64,000 nucleotides of DNA from [Clostridium] celerecrescens 18A (lineage in GTDB: Bacteria > Bacillota > Clostridia > Lachnospirales > Lachnospiraceae): NCBI RefSeq assembly GCF_002797975.1, contig NZ_PGET01000001.1, positions 992,001-1,056,000 on the forward strand, written 5' to 3'. How positions within the stretch are numbered: the stretch's first letter is position 1; each line of letters begins with the position of its first letter. The notes beneath the pieces were generated by a model, which was not told where the DNA came from, made no database searches, and saw only the letters and a list, made by a program, of their open reading frames with translations. The position numbers were made by a program, and so were the translations under genes. This document shows, piece by piece, positions 46,041 through 54,948 of the stretch.

Positions 46041-47009
46041 ATGATTAACGAAACGATTCTGGCAATCATCATAGCATTTGCAATCAGCGCCATGCTGTGT
46101 CCCATTGTAATACCATTTCTTCACAGATTAAAATTTGGCCAGGAGGTCCGCAAGGAAGGACCTGAAAGCCATTTAAAAAAGCAGGGTACTCCGACCATGG
46201 GAGGGCTTATCATATTGACCAGCATCATCATTACATCGCTGTTCTATGTGAGGGAATATCCGAAGATCATTCCTGTGCTTTTTGTGACAGTTGGATTTGG
46301 TATCGTTGGGTTTCTTGATGATTACATTAAGATCGTGATGAAGCGGTCAGAGGGACTTACGCCTATTCAAAAGATGGCAGGGCAGTTAATCATTACAGGA
46401 ATCTTTGCCTATTATCTGCTCCATTCAAAGGATGTGGGAACGGGAATGTTAATTCCCTTTACCGGAGGTTTTGAAAAAGGGCTGTATCTGAATTTGGGAA
46501 TATTCTTCGTACCGGCGGTATTTTTTCTCGTAATAGGGACTGATAATGGTGTAAATTTTACCGATGGCTTAGATGGGCTTTGCACCAGTGTTACCATTCT
46601 GGTGGCGACATTCCTGACTGTGGTTTCTATCGGGGAAAATACCGGCATCAGTCCCATTACCGGAGCGGTTGTGGGAAGTCTTTTGGGATTTCTGTTATTT
46701 AATGTGTATCCTGCCAGGGTGTTTATGGGGGACACCGGTTCCCTTGGACTTGGAGGATTTGTTGCTTCCAGCGCCTTTATGATGCAGATTCCTGTTTTCC
46801 TGGCCATTATCGGTTTTATTTATATGATCGAAGTATTATCCGTTATCATTCAGGTGACATATTTTAAAAGAACAGGCGGAAAGAGGATTTTTAAGATGGC
46901 CCCCATCCACCACCATTTTGAGTTGTGCGGCTGGTCGGAAACACGGGTGGTAGCTGTATTTGCTATCGTGACTGCGGTTCTTTGCATGCTTGCATACCTT
47001 GGATTATAG
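46041..47009 (+). CDS. mraY: Phospho-N-acetylmuramoyl-pentapeptide transferase
   Basis: 322-residue membrane enzyme that makes lipid I. It has about ten helices and the catalytic motifs GFLDDYIK, NFTDGLDGLCT and MAPIHHHFELCGWSE. ATG 46041 follows GAGGTGTGAC. The cluster here lacks murE and murF, which normally precede mraY. Confidence 0.96.
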   Translation: MINETILAIIIAFAISAMLCPIVIPFLHRLKFGQEVRKEGPESHLKKQGTPTMGGLIILTSIIITSLFYVREYPKIIPVLFVTVGFGIVGFLDDYIKIVMKRSEGLTPIQKMAGQLIITGIFAYYLLHSKDVGTGMLIPFTGGFEKGLYLNLGIFFVPAVFFLVIGTDNGVNFTDGLDGLCTSVTILVATFLTVVSIGENTGISPITGAVVGSLLGFLLFNVYPARVFMGDTGSLGLGGFVASSAFMMQIPVFLAIIGFIYMIEVLSVIIQVTYFKRTGGKRIFKMAPIHHHFELCGWSETRVVAVFAIVTAVLCMLAYLGL

Positions 47010-47021
47010 GAGAGAAACTAT

Positions 47022-48368
47022 ATGAATCAGAAAATTTTAGTTGCCGGCAGCGGAAAAAGCGGCATTGCCGCCGTAGGGTTGATCCTTAAAACAGGCGATG
47101 AAGTAATTCTTTACGACAGCAATGCTGCCCTTCATAAGGAGGAACTGCTTCATCAGTTCGAAGAAGAGGGAAGGGTTTCAGTTTTACTGGGAGAGCTTAA
47201 AAAGGAAGATCTTACAGGTGTAAGCTTATGTGTCATAAGCCCCGGCATTTCCTTAGAGGCCCCCTTTGTAACTGTCCTTAAGGAGGCGGATATCCCGGTC
47301 TGGAGTGAAATCCAGCTGGCTTACCACCATGCCAGAGGAAAGCTGGCGGCAATCACTGGAACCAATGGTAAGACAACCACTACGGCCCTCATCGGGGAAA
47401 TCATGAAAGCATATTATGACCATGTGTTTGTAGTGGGCAATATCGGGGTCCCGTATACTGAGGAAGCATTAAAGACGACTGAGGATTCGGTAACGGTAGC
47501 AGAGGTCAGCAGCTTTCAGCTTGAGACGATCACCGGCTTCCGTCCGGATGTGAGTGCGATTCTGAACATAACGCCAGACCACCTGGACCGTCATAAAACC
47601 ATGAAATGCTACATAGAAGTAAAGGAACGAATCACATCAAATCAGAGACCTCAGGATTTTTGTATCTTAAACTATGACGATCCTGTTTTGCGTGAATTTG
47701 GAACCGCCATCAAGCCCAAGGCTGTTTATTTTAGCAGCCGCCAGTTTTTGGAAGAAGGCTACTGCATGGATGGGTACAGGATTATCCGAAACCACAATGG
47801 GGAGAGGACTGAGATCGCAGACATTCGCGAGGTACAGCTCTTAGGCCGCCATAACCATGAGAACATCATGGCCGCAGCCGCTGTATCCGCTGAAATGGGA
47901 GTGCCCATGGAGATCATAAGCAAGGTGATCAGGGAGTTCAAGGCGGTAGAGCATCGGATTGAATTTGTTGCGGAAAAGGCCGGAGTGAAATATTACAATG
48001 ATTCCAAAGGAACCAATCCGGACGCTGCAATCCAGGCAATAAAAGCCATGCCAGGGCCTACGCTGCTCATTGCAGGAGGCTACGATAAGAACTCCCAGTA
48101 CGACGAGTGGATTGAATCCTTTGACGGTAAGGTAAAATACATGGTGCTTCTGGGGCAGACCAGGGAAAAGATCGCCGAGTGTGCGGCCAGACATGGTTTT
48201 ACGAATGTAATGTATGCGGAAGATATGCAGGAAGCAGTAAAGGTATGTGCTTCTTATGCCAACAGAGGAGATCATGTGCTCTTATCTCCGGCCTGCGCCA
48301 GCTGGGGGATGTTTAAGTGCTATGAAGAACGCGGCGAAATCTTTAAGGAAAGCGTCAGAAATTTATAA
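47022..48368 (+). CDS. murD: UDP-N-acetylmuramoylalanine-D-glutamate ligase
   Basis: 448-residue Mur ligase that adds D-Glu. It has an N-terminal Rossmann domain (VAGSGKSGIAA), the ATP loop GTNGKTTTTALIG, the central NITPDHLDRH motif, and the C-terminal domain (YNDSKGTNPDAAI, LLSPACASWGMFKCYEERG). It is followed by a 195-bp gap containing the family 2 element. Confidence 0.95.
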   Translation: MNQKILVAGSGKSGIAAVGLILKTGDEVILYDSNAALHKEELLHQFEEEGRVSVLLGELKKEDLTGVSLCVISPGISLEAPFVTVLKEADIPVWSEIQLAYHHARGKLAAITGTNGKTTTTALIGEIMKAYYDHVFVVGNIGVPYTEEALKTTEDSVTVAEVSSFQLETITGFRPDVSAILNITPDHLDRHKTMKCYIEVKERITSNQRPQDFCILNYDDPVLREFGTAIKPKAVYFSSRQFLEEGYCMDGYRIIRNHNGERTEIADIREVQLLGRHNHENIMAAAAVSAEMGVPMEIISKVIREFKAVEHRIEFVAEKAGVKYYNDSKGTNPDAAIQAIKAMPGPTLLIAGGYDKNSQYDEWIESFDGKVKYMVLLGQTREKIAECAARHGFTNVMYAEDMQEAVKVCASYANRGDHVLLSPACASWGMFKCYEERGEIFKESVRNL

Positions 48369-48377
48369 AAGCAATGA

Positions 48378-48513
48378 ACCATGCAGAAACATGCATAAAA
48401 TATATGCGTGGGAGCTTGCTCACTAAGCATATATTTTATGCATGTTTCTATAGGGCGAATGCCCGTTATGAATCATTTGGCGGTGCCCTTCCGCCAAATG
48501 ATGAATGCATGGT
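48378..48513 (+). repeat. Family 2 structured element before ftsW
   Basis: Outer stem ACCATGCA (48378) / TGCATGGT (48506). Hairpin 1 is a perfect 22-bp stem (48386-48407 with 48427-48448) and a 19-nt loop containing GAGCTTGCTCAC. Hairpin 2 is GGGC-GAAT-GCCC (48453-48464). Hairpin 3 is a perfect 12-bp stem ATCATTTGGCGG / CCGCCAAATGAT (48472-48502). It would form a four-way junction and ends about 35 bp before the ftsW ribosome site. There is no T run, so it is not an ordinary terminator. Confidence 0.85.
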
Positions 48514-48563
48514 GGATTATATATAAATAAAAATGAATCAACAGTTTGGCGAGGAGGAATGAT

Positions 48564-49715
48564 ATGGCAGAAAAAGGGCCAGTGAAGAAAAAAAACAAAC
48601 CGCGCCGTTTTTATGATTACAGTCTTTTGTTTACTGTAATATTTCTGTCTGTTTTTGGTTTGGTCATGATTTACAGCGCCAGTTCTTATGCAGCCCAGCT
48701 AAAATTCAATGACGCCGCTTATTTCATGATGAGGCAGGCCAAGATAGCCCTGGCAGGCTTTGTTATCATGATTGTGATATCCAAACTGGATTACCACTGG
48801 TACGCGAAATTCGCTGTGTTTGCTTACGCTCTTTCTTATGTTTTGATGATTACCGTATCCTTAGTTGGGCGTAAAGTAAACGGTAAGAGAAGGTGGCTGG
48901 GAGTGGGAAGCCTTTCCTTTCAGCCTACGGAATTTGTAAAAATTGCTCTGATTGTCATGCTTGCTGTTCTGATTGTTCAGATGGGAAGGAATATTAACAC
49001 GAGAAATGGCGTGCTTCTGGTTATTGTGACGACACTCCCTATAGCGGGAATCGTAGCGGCAAATAACTTAAGCTCCGGAATCATCATCATTGGGATCGCT
49101 TTTGTCATGCTGTTTGTGGCATGTAAAAAGAAATGGCCGTTTTTTGTCTGTGGTCTTGCAGGCGTAGGCGCGCTGGCCTTTGCCGGGCCAATGGCTGCTG
49201 TTCTGGAAAAGCTTAATATTCTTCATGATTACCAGCTGGGCCGTATCCTGGTATGGCTGGAGCCGGAGGCTTACCCCTCCACCGGAGGTTATCAGGTGCT
49301 TCAGGGGCTTTATGCCATAGGTTCCGGCGGACTGGTAGGCAGAGGACTGGGAGAGAGCATACAGAAGATGGGGTTTGTACCGGAAGCACAAAACGATATG
49401 ATTTTTTCCATCATCTGTGAAGAACTTGGGCTTTTTGGAGCGGTTTCTGTAATTTTGATATTCCTTTTCATGATTTACCGGTTCATGCTCATTGCGGATA
49501 ATGCACCGGATTTATTTGGGGCATTGCTTGTTGTAGGGGTTATGGGACATATTGCCATACAGGTTATCTTAAATATTGCGGTTGTAACCAATACCATACC
49601 AAATACTGGTATCACCCTTCCTTTTATCAGCTATGGAGGTACCTCTGTTCTTTTTCTGATGATGGAAATGGGCATGGTTTTAAGCGTTTCCAACCAGATA
49701 AAGCTGGAAAAATAA
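48564..49715 (+). CDS. ftsW: Lipid II polymerase, FtsW/SpoVE family
   Basis: 383-residue SEDS protein with ten predicted helices. Family motifs include MIYSASSYAA near the N-terminus, GRKVNGKRRWLGVGSLSFQP, and the C-terminal INIAVVTNTIPNTGITLPF region with PFISYGGTS. It polymerises glycan strands with a class B partner. Whether it acts as FtsW or SpoVE cannot be told from sequence, given the spoVD-like gene upstream. ATG 48564 follows GAGGAGGA; an earlier in-frame TTG lacks support. Confidence 0.92.
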   Translation: MAEKGPVKKKNKPRRFYDYSLLFTVIFLSVFGLVMIYSASSYAAQLKFNDAAYFMMRQAKIALAGFVIMIVISKLDYHWYAKFAVFAYALSYVLMITVSLVGRKVNGKRRWLGVGSLSFQPTEFVKIALIVMLAVLIVQMGRNINTRNGVLLVIVTTLPIAGIVAANNLSSGIIIIGIAFVMLFVACKKKWPFFVCGLAGVGALAFAGPMAAVLEKLNILHDYQLGRILVWLEPEAYPSTGGYQVLQGLYAIGSGGLVGRGLGESIQKMGFVPEAQNDMIFSIICEELGLFGAVSVILIFLFMIYRFMLIADNAPDLFGALLVVGVMGHIAIQVILNIAVVTNTIPNTGITLPFISYGGTSVLFLMMEMGMVLSVSNQIKLEK

Positions 49716-49783
49716 TGGGATGTGAAAACATTCTCTCACTTTTAACATAGGATAGTATATAAGAAGCCATGGGAGGTACCGGA

Positions 49784-51034
49784 TTGTCAGTCATACAGGT
49801 CCAGGGGTTACGATCCTTAAAAGGTGAGATAAAAATTCAGGGTTCTAAGAATGCTGTTCTGCCCATGATGGCAGCAGCGGTTCTCCATAAAGGTACAACA
49901 GTGATTCATAATGTCCCCAGGATACAGGATGTGTTCTGTATGCTGGGGATACTTGAGCATATTGGATGTATATGCTGCTTTGACGGCCATTCCTTGACAA
50001 TTGATGCCCGTGATTTGACTCAGGCGGAGATACCGGAAGAGTATATAAAAAGCATGCGTTCTTCTATCATGCTCTCCGGTCCTTTGCTTGGAAGGACTGG
50101 CAATGCGGTCACCAGCTTCCCTGGTGGCTGTTCCATTGGAGAGCGCCCCATAGACTTACACTTATCTGCCTTTCGGAAACTTGGTGCGATCATTGAGGAG
50201 AAGGGTGATAAGCTTATAGTGTCAGCAAATCGGTTAATAGGCAGCCATATTTATTTTCCCTTTCCCAGCGTGGGGGCTACGGAAAATGCCCTGATGTCAG
50301 CTGTGTATGCCCAGGGGATAACCGTGATACATGGAGCAGCAAAGGAACCGGAGATCATCACACTATGTGAATTTTTAAACAATATGGGGGCTGACATACA
50401 TGGAACCGGTACTTCCGTTCTGACAGTCACAGGCGTAAGTGAGCTTTGTGATTCTGAATTTACAGTGGCAGGAGACAGAATTGTCGCAGGAACCTATTTA
50501 ATGGCTGTCATGGCTGCTGAGGGAGATATCGTAATACAGGGAATTCAACCCGGACATTTAGCTTCCGCCATCTCTCTTGCCGATAGAATGGGCGCGGAAC
50601 TGAAACGGTATGAAAGCTGCCTGGAAGTATCCATGAGGGGACGCCCCGATTGTGTAGATGTCATAACAGAACCCTATCCGGGCTTTCCCACGGACCTTCA
50701 GTCCCAGTTAATGGCGGTCATGGCATCTGCAAAAGGTACCGGCAGAATTAAAGAAACGATCTTTGAGGGAAGATTTGGAACTGCAAAGGAGTTGCATAAG
50801 CTTGGCGCAGATATTATAATAGAGGGGAAGCGGGCTGACATACGCGGACTTTATCCTTTAAAGGGAAACCGCGTAACAGCTACGGACCTGCGGGGAGGCG
50901 CGGCTCTTGTAGTTGCAGGGCTGGCATGTGAGGGCGTGACTGAGATTCATGAGTGCCATCATATTGAACGAGGTTATGAAGACATCTGCCGTGACTTGAG
51001 CAGTCTTGGTGCAGCGATCAGAGGGATGCAATGA
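49784..51034 (+). CDS. murA: UDP-N-acetylglucosamine 1-carboxyvinyltransferase
   Basis: 416-residue enzyme that starts peptidoglycan synthesis by adding phosphoenolpyruvate to UDP-GlcNAc. It has KNAVLPMMAA (Lys22-type) and the active-site Cys116 in FPGGCSIGERPIDLHL, which makes it fosfomycin-sensitive in principle. The start is probably TTG 49784, 8 bp after GGGAGG; ATG 49769 lies upstream of that ribosome site and would place the Cys at 121. The stop overlaps the ftsQ ATG. This sits where murG would be in many clusters. Confidence 0.94.
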   Translation: MSVIQVQGLRSLKGEIKIQGSKNAVLPMMAAAVLHKGTTVIHNVPRIQDVFCMLGILEHIGCICCFDGHSLTIDARDLTQAEIPEEYIKSMRSSIMLSGPLLGRTGNAVTSFPGGCSIGERPIDLHLSAFRKLGAIIEEKGDKLIVSANRLIGSHIYFPFPSVGATENALMSAVYAQGITVIHGAAKEPEIITLCEFLNNMGADIHGTGTSVLTVTGVSELCDSEFTVAGDRIVAGTYLMAVMAAEGDIVIQGIQPGHLASAISLADRMGAELKRYESCLEVSMRGRPDCVDVITEPYPGFPTDLQSQLMAVMASAKGTGRIKETIFEGRFGTAKELHKLGADIIIEGKRADIRGLYPLKGNRVTATDLRGGAALVVAGLACEGVTEIHECHHIERGYEDICRDLSSLGAAIRGMQ

Positions 51035-51756
51035 ATGATTTAAAAAAGAGCAGAAGAAAAATAAAATTTGGAATCACAGCTGCCGTGATCTTGTTGGGAA
51101 CTGCCATTTTTTTGTCGCTGCAGATCAGGAATATTACGGTGAGCGGTAATAAAAAATATACATCGGAACAGATCGTTGATATTTTGTTCAAGGACAGCTG
51201 GGACCGGAATGCGGTTTTTTGTCTCTATAAGGATCGTTTTAAGAAGCATGAACAGATCCCTTTTGTAGAAGATTATAAAATCGTATTCCTGAGCCCGGTA
51301 AGAGTGGAAGTGATCGTCTATGAGAAATCGGTGGTAGGCTATGTGTCCTATATGGGCAGCTATATGTATTTTGATAAGGACGGGATCGTGGTAGAAAGTT
51401 CCAGCGGAAAGCTGGAAGGAGTTCCTTGGGTCACGGGGCTGCAGTTTGGGCATATTGCCCTGCACCAGCCCCTTCCGGTGGAAAAGGGGAAGATTTTCAA
51501 TGAAATTCTAAACCTGACTCAGCTTTTATCAACGAAGGCAATTCCTGTTGACCAGATCCGTTATGATTCCCGGGGGGACGCTACTCTTGTTATGGGAGAT
51601 ATCCGTGTTTTCCTTGGAAGCTATGACCAGATGAATGGAAAAATCTCTGAGCTGAAGGATCAGCTTCCTGTTTTAGAAGGTTTGTCAGGGACTCTATATC
51701 TGGATACCTATGATGAGGCGGAAACAGTCACATCTTACCGTTTTGTGAAGAATTAA
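51031..51756 (+). CDS. ftsQ: Division protein FtsQ/DivIB
   Basis: 241 residues: short basic cytoplasmic tail, one helix (about 11-31), POTRA domain (about 32-100; ITVSGNKKYTSEQIVDILF) and the FtsQ beta domain (about 105-240). It connects early and late division proteins. The ATG is joined to the murA stop by ATGA. ftsA is not found before ftsZ. Confidence 0.88.
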   Translation: MNDLKKSRRKIKFGITAAVILLGTAIFLSLQIRNITVSGNKKYTSEQIVDILFKDSWDRNAVFCLYKDRFKKHEQIPFVEDYKIVFLSPVRVEVIVYEKSVVGYVSYMGSYMYFDKDGIVVESSSGKLEGVPWVTGLQFGHIALHQPLPVEKGKIFNEILNLTQLLSTKAIPVDQIRYDSRGDATLVMGDIRVFLGSYDQMNGKISELKDQLPVLEGLSGTLYLDTYDEAETVTSYRFVKN

Positions 51757-51797
51757 TGAATTTACATAATTTGCTTGGAATTTTGTTTAAAAAGTGG

Positions 51798-51826
51798 TTG
51801 ATATTTTTGGTAAAATCAAATATTAT
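51798..51826 (+). promoter_or_regulatory. Predicted promoter for ftsZ
   Basis: TTGATA (51798-51803), 17-bp spacer, TATTAT (51821-51826) in the 121-bp gap before ftsZ, allowing ftsZ to be made at a higher level than the cluster. Confidence 0.6.
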
Positions 51827-51877
51827 ATTAATTAGGTTTATAGAGTAAGCTGTTTATGGTTAAAGGAGGATATAATC

Positions 51878-53218
51878 TTGTTAGAGATTAAGATAAATGA
51901 GGCGGACAATGCCGCAAGAATTCTGGTAATCGGAGTAGGCGGTGCTGGAAATAACGCGGTCAACCGCATGATTGATGAGAATATAGCTGGTGTGGAATTT
52001 CTTGGAATCAACACGGACAAGCAGGCTTTGCAGTTTTGTAAGGCTCCTACAGCCATGCAGATCGGAGAGAAGCTGACCAAGGGTCTTGGTGCAGGTGCCA
52101 AGCCTGAGATCGGTGAAAAAGCGGCAGAGGAGAATGCAGACGAGCTGGCTCAGACCATGAAGGGCGCGGATATGGTATTCGTTACCTGCGGAATGGGAGG
52201 CGGTACCGGTACCGGAGCTGCACCTGTTGTGGCTAAGATCGCAAAAGATATGGGAATTCTTACCGTCGGTGTTGTAACAAAGCCTTTCCGCTTTGAAGCA
52301 AGAACCCGTATGAGCAATGCCGTTAACGGTATTGAGCGTTTAAAAGAGAGTGTAGATACATTAATCGTTATCCCTAATGACCGTCTTCTGGAAATCGTAG
52401 ACAGACGTACTACCATGCCGGATGCCTTAAAAAAGGCAGATGAAGTTCTTCAGCAGGCCGTACAGGGCATTACGGATTTAATTAATGTACCCGGACTTAT
52501 TAACCTGGACTTTGCAGATGTACAGACTGTCATGACAGATAAAGGCATTGCCCACATCGGTATCGGCAGGGCAAAGGGTGATGAGAAGGCATTGGAAGCC
52601 GTGAAGCAGGCGGTATCCAGTCCATTGCTTGAAACCACCATTGAGGGCGCCTCTCACGTCATCATCAACATTTCCGGTGATATCAGCCTGGTTGAGGCCA
52701 ATGAAGCAGCCAGCTACGTTCAGGAAATGGCAGGAGATGATGCCAATATTATCTTTGGAGCAATGTATGATGAGAATGCTCATGATGAAGCCAGCATCAC
52801 CGTGATCGCCACAGGTCTGGACATGCAGGCTGAGACTCCTGTATCCAAGGTCATGACGAATTTTTCCAACCCTAACTTTAAACAGCCGAAAGCAGCACCT
52901 CAGACCCAGGCAGGGAATCAGGAAGCAGCCGCTACTGCAGCGACCCCTGGATATAACCAGAATTATAATCCCAATTACGGGAATGCGAATTATTCCAATC
53001 CAGCTTACAACAATCAGAATTATCCAAATAATAACAGCAGCTATAATAACCAGAATTATGGAAATCAGAACTACGGTGCAGGGAATTATCAGAAGCCGAA
53101 TTATGCGGGGCAGAATAACCCTCAGGGTGCTCCCCAGGGAGGCGGACAGCCTTATCGCCCGACTGTGAATAAGGAAGTTCAGATCAATATTCCTGATTTT
53201 TTAAGAAATAAAAGATAA
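51878..53218 (+). CDS. ftsZ: Cell division GTPase FtsZ
   Basis: 446 residues. The tubulin-like GTPase core (about 10-320) has [13 protein letters not shown] and the [12 protein letters not shown] loop. The linker (about 330-425) is unusually rich in Asn, Tyr, Gly and Gln with repeated NYGN/YNNQN motifs. The conserved C-terminal tail [13 protein letters not shown] binds partners such as SepF or ZapA. Start TTG 51878, 6 bp after AAAGGAGG. It has its own promoter and terminator. Confidence 0.96.
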   Translation: MLEIKINEADNAARILVIGVGGAGNNAVNRMIDENIAGVEFLGINTDKQALQFCKAPTAMQIGEKLTKGLGAGAKPEIGEKAAEENADELAQTMKGADMVFVTCGMGGGTGTGAAPVVAKIAKDMGILTVGVVTKPFRFEARTRMSNAVNGIERLKESVDTLIVIPNDRLLEIVDRRTTMPDALKKADEVLQQAVQGITDLINVPGLINLDFADVQTVMTDKGIAHIGIGRAKGDEKALEAVKQAVSSPLLETTIEGASHVIINISGDISLVEANEAASYVQEMAGDDANIIFGAMYDENAHDEASITVIATGLDMQAETPVSKVMTNFSNPNFKQPKAAPQTQAGNQEAAATAATPGYNQNYNPNYGNANYSNPAYNNQNYPNNNSSYNNQNYGNQNYGAGNYQKPNYAGQNNPQGAPQGGGQPYRPTVNKEVQINIPDFLRNKR

Positions 53219-53238
53219 AATTTATCAGATTACATAAT

Positions 53239-53269
53239 CAGGCAGGTTCCGATGAACCTGTCTGTTTTT
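53239..53269 (+). terminator. Terminator after ftsZ
   Basis: CAGGCAGGTTC pairs with GAACCTGTCTG (one G-U), then TTTTT. Confidence 0.9.
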
Positions 53270-53279
53270 GAAATATACT

Positions 53280-53352
53280 GCATGGGCAATAAAGATGAAA
53301 CACCCTACGGGTATACCTTTATGCCCAAAAAGCATGGGCAATAAAGATGAAA
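53280..53352 (+). repeat. Family 1 repeat between ftsZ and the next gene
   Basis: A 3'-half unit GCATGGGCAATAAAGATGAA (53280) precedes a full unit (53301-53352): CACCCTACGGGTATACC, TTTATGCCCAAAAAGCAT, then GGGCAATAAAGATGAAA. The GCATGGGCAATAAAGATGAA block therefore occurs twice. The unit runs straight into AAAGGAG, the ribosome site of the gene at 53364. Confidence 0.8.
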
Positions 53353-53363
53353 GGAGTGGCAGA

Positions 53364-53690
53364 ATGTCAGAGAGAGAACAGGATTGGGAGATTTCAGAGG
53401 ATTACTACAACAGCAGAGAAGATGGAAGAAGCCTGTCTCTGGAAGATTTTATCACAGAGTCAGATAAACAAGCGGCTGATCTTGTGCCTTTTGGTCAATC
53501 GGATGAGTTGTTGAAAAAGACAATTGCAGATGTTCATCAGGTGCTGGTGCTGGCTCAGGAAGGAAAGAATATTGCTGAGATTGCTTTCATTACCGGACTT
53601 CAGGAGAAATATGTTTATGATATACAGGTTTGCGCCCAGGGATTCAGGGAGGACGACGAAATTGCCGTGGCTCATCTGGTACTGGGATAA
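53364..53690 (+). CDS. Uncharacterised protein, possible helix-turn-helix
   Basis: 108 residues, acidic N-terminal half (SLEDFITESDKQAADLVPFG) and a C-terminal helical region in which LAQEGKNIAEIAFITGLQEK looks like the first part of a helix-turn-helix (GKNIAEIAFITGL, then a putative recognition helix YVYDIQVCAQGF). I do not recognise a family. ATG 53364 follows AAAGGAGTGG; an upstream open frame covers the repeat and is not coding. It may be transcribed with the next gene, 15 bp away. Confidence 0.8.
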   Translation: MSEREQDWEISEDYYNSREDGRSLSLEDFITESDKQAADLVPFGQSDELLKKTIADVHQVLVLAQEGKNIAEIAFITGLQEKYVYDIQVCAQGFREDDEIAVAHLVLG

Positions 53691-53705
53691 AGGAGGGATT
53701 TTGAA

Positions 53706-54770
53706 ATGATGAAAAAGATTTGTCCGGTTTGTGATCTTCCGGTTAATGAGGCGAATTATTGCCCGCGGTGCAGGAAGGTGGTCCGGAAGCCCCTTTTATG
53801 GAAGGCAGATTATTATTTGAATGAAAAACGTCCGGATCATAGCAGCCATGATGTTCATCAGGCTGACGGAGCAGGAAAGCCGCAGAAAAGGAATGTACAG
53901 GGACCGACAGGCCGGAAAAGTACGACTGTAGGACCGGTTACCCCCAGGCAAAATGTGGGAAGACCTTCCCCTAAGCCTGCCGGCAGCCATAATCCGCCGC
54001 AGCCCTCCCTGCCAGGCAAGGAAAAGGGAAGGAAGAATTCCACTGTGCCTGTAGTGATATCCGTTGCTCTGTTTGTTCTTATAAATGTTCTTCCAAGAAT
54101 CATTGGAACGGTAAACCGGGCCGTAACGGACGAAAAGATCAGTAACTTTGAGACAGCGGTTCCATATGATGATTCCGGCTTTACCGAGCTTTTAGAAGAG
54201 GATGTGAAGGCGATTGGAGAGTCTTGTACCGGCTATGATCATTTCCCGGTTGACGGTAGGCAGGTGGCAGCTTCCATGGGGCAGTTTTTTAACGAAAACA
54301 ACTATGGCTATGAGATAGAAGAGGGTGCTGTTTATTCTGATAATTATCAGTTTGAAGAAGAGGGCGGCCCCATATCCTATTATGAAACCGTGGAAAGCTT
54401 CACTTTTGAAGATGAGGCTACCAGTCAGCTGGATCCAGGCGATGAAGATTACGTATATCAGTATGTGGATATTAATTATGATACTGCTACCGGTGAACTT
54501 CATGATTATATTTCTTCCCTGAAAGACAGGGATAATTCCCTTGTCTTTTTAGGTGAGTTCTTAAGTCTTGCAGAAACAGGAGCAGGTATCCCCCAGGAAG
54601 AAAGCAGCATTCCGGCTATTATGGAACAGGCCGTAACCGGAGAATGGCAGGAAGATGGAGTATTTATTACAGAAGGGCTGTTTGATATCAACCTTTATCT
54701 TACCAAGGATGAGGTCAGGATTTACGTTTCTTACAGCAATCCTCAGGTGATGGAAAGTCAGGAAACGTAA
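53706..54770 (+). CDS. Zinc-ribbon membrane protein of unknown function
   Basis: 354 residues. Four Cys form a zinc-ribbon knuckle pair (Cys6, Cys9, Cys19, Cys22: CPVC...CPRC). A long Pro/Gly/Lys/Gln-rich linker (about 45-110) leads to one helix (about 113-132) and an acidic, Tyr-rich extracytoplasmic domain of about 215 residues with no recognised fold. The layout (cytoplasmic zinc ribbon, helix, outer domain) recurs in Firmicute envelope proteins of unknown role. RBS AAAGGAGG. Confidence 0.8.
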   Translation: MMKKICPVCDLPVNEANYCPRCRKVVRKPLLWKADYYLNEKRPDHSSHDVHQADGAGKPQKRNVQGPTGRKSTTVGPVTPRQNVGRPSPKPAGSHNPPQPSLPGKEKGRKNSTVPVVISVALFVLINVLPRIIGTVNRAVTDEKISNFETAVPYDDSGFTELLEEDVKAIGESCTGYDHFPVDGRQVAASMGQFFNENNYGYEIEEGAVYSDNYQFEEEGGPISYYETVESFTFEDEATSQLDPGDEDYVYQYVDINYDTATGELHDYISSLKDRDNSLVFLGEFLSLAETGAGIPQEESSIPAIMEQAVTGEWQEDGVFITEGLFDINLYLTKDEVRIYVSYSNPQVMESQET

Positions 54771-54837
54771 GCAGAACCTATTGCGGGAAGCAGTCTTTTG
54801 TGGTAAAGTGTTAAAATAATAAAAAGCAGCCCTTTGG

Positions 54838-54930
54838 GCATGGGCGATAAAGGGAAAACACCCATTAATGATGAACCACCTTTCGGGTATACCTTTAAAC
54901 CCAAAGTACACGGGCGTCAATGATGAAACG
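54838..54930 (+). repeat. Family 1 repeat before metF
   Basis: A 3'-half unit GCATGGGCGATAAAGGGAAA (54838) with ACACCC, then a full unit from 54876: CCACCTTTCGGGTATACC, TTTAAACCCAAAGTACAC, GGGCGTCAATGATGAAA. The CGGGTATACCTTTA stretch is identical to the copy at 53301. It is followed by AGATAGGAG, the metF ribosome site. Confidence 0.75.
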
Positions 54931-54948
54931 AAAGATAGGAGACAGAGC

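Noticed and set aside
48378..48513. Insertion sequence remnant or rho-independent terminator
   Set aside because: There is no transposase or terminal direct duplication visible, no T tail, and the fold matches the trpS leader element.
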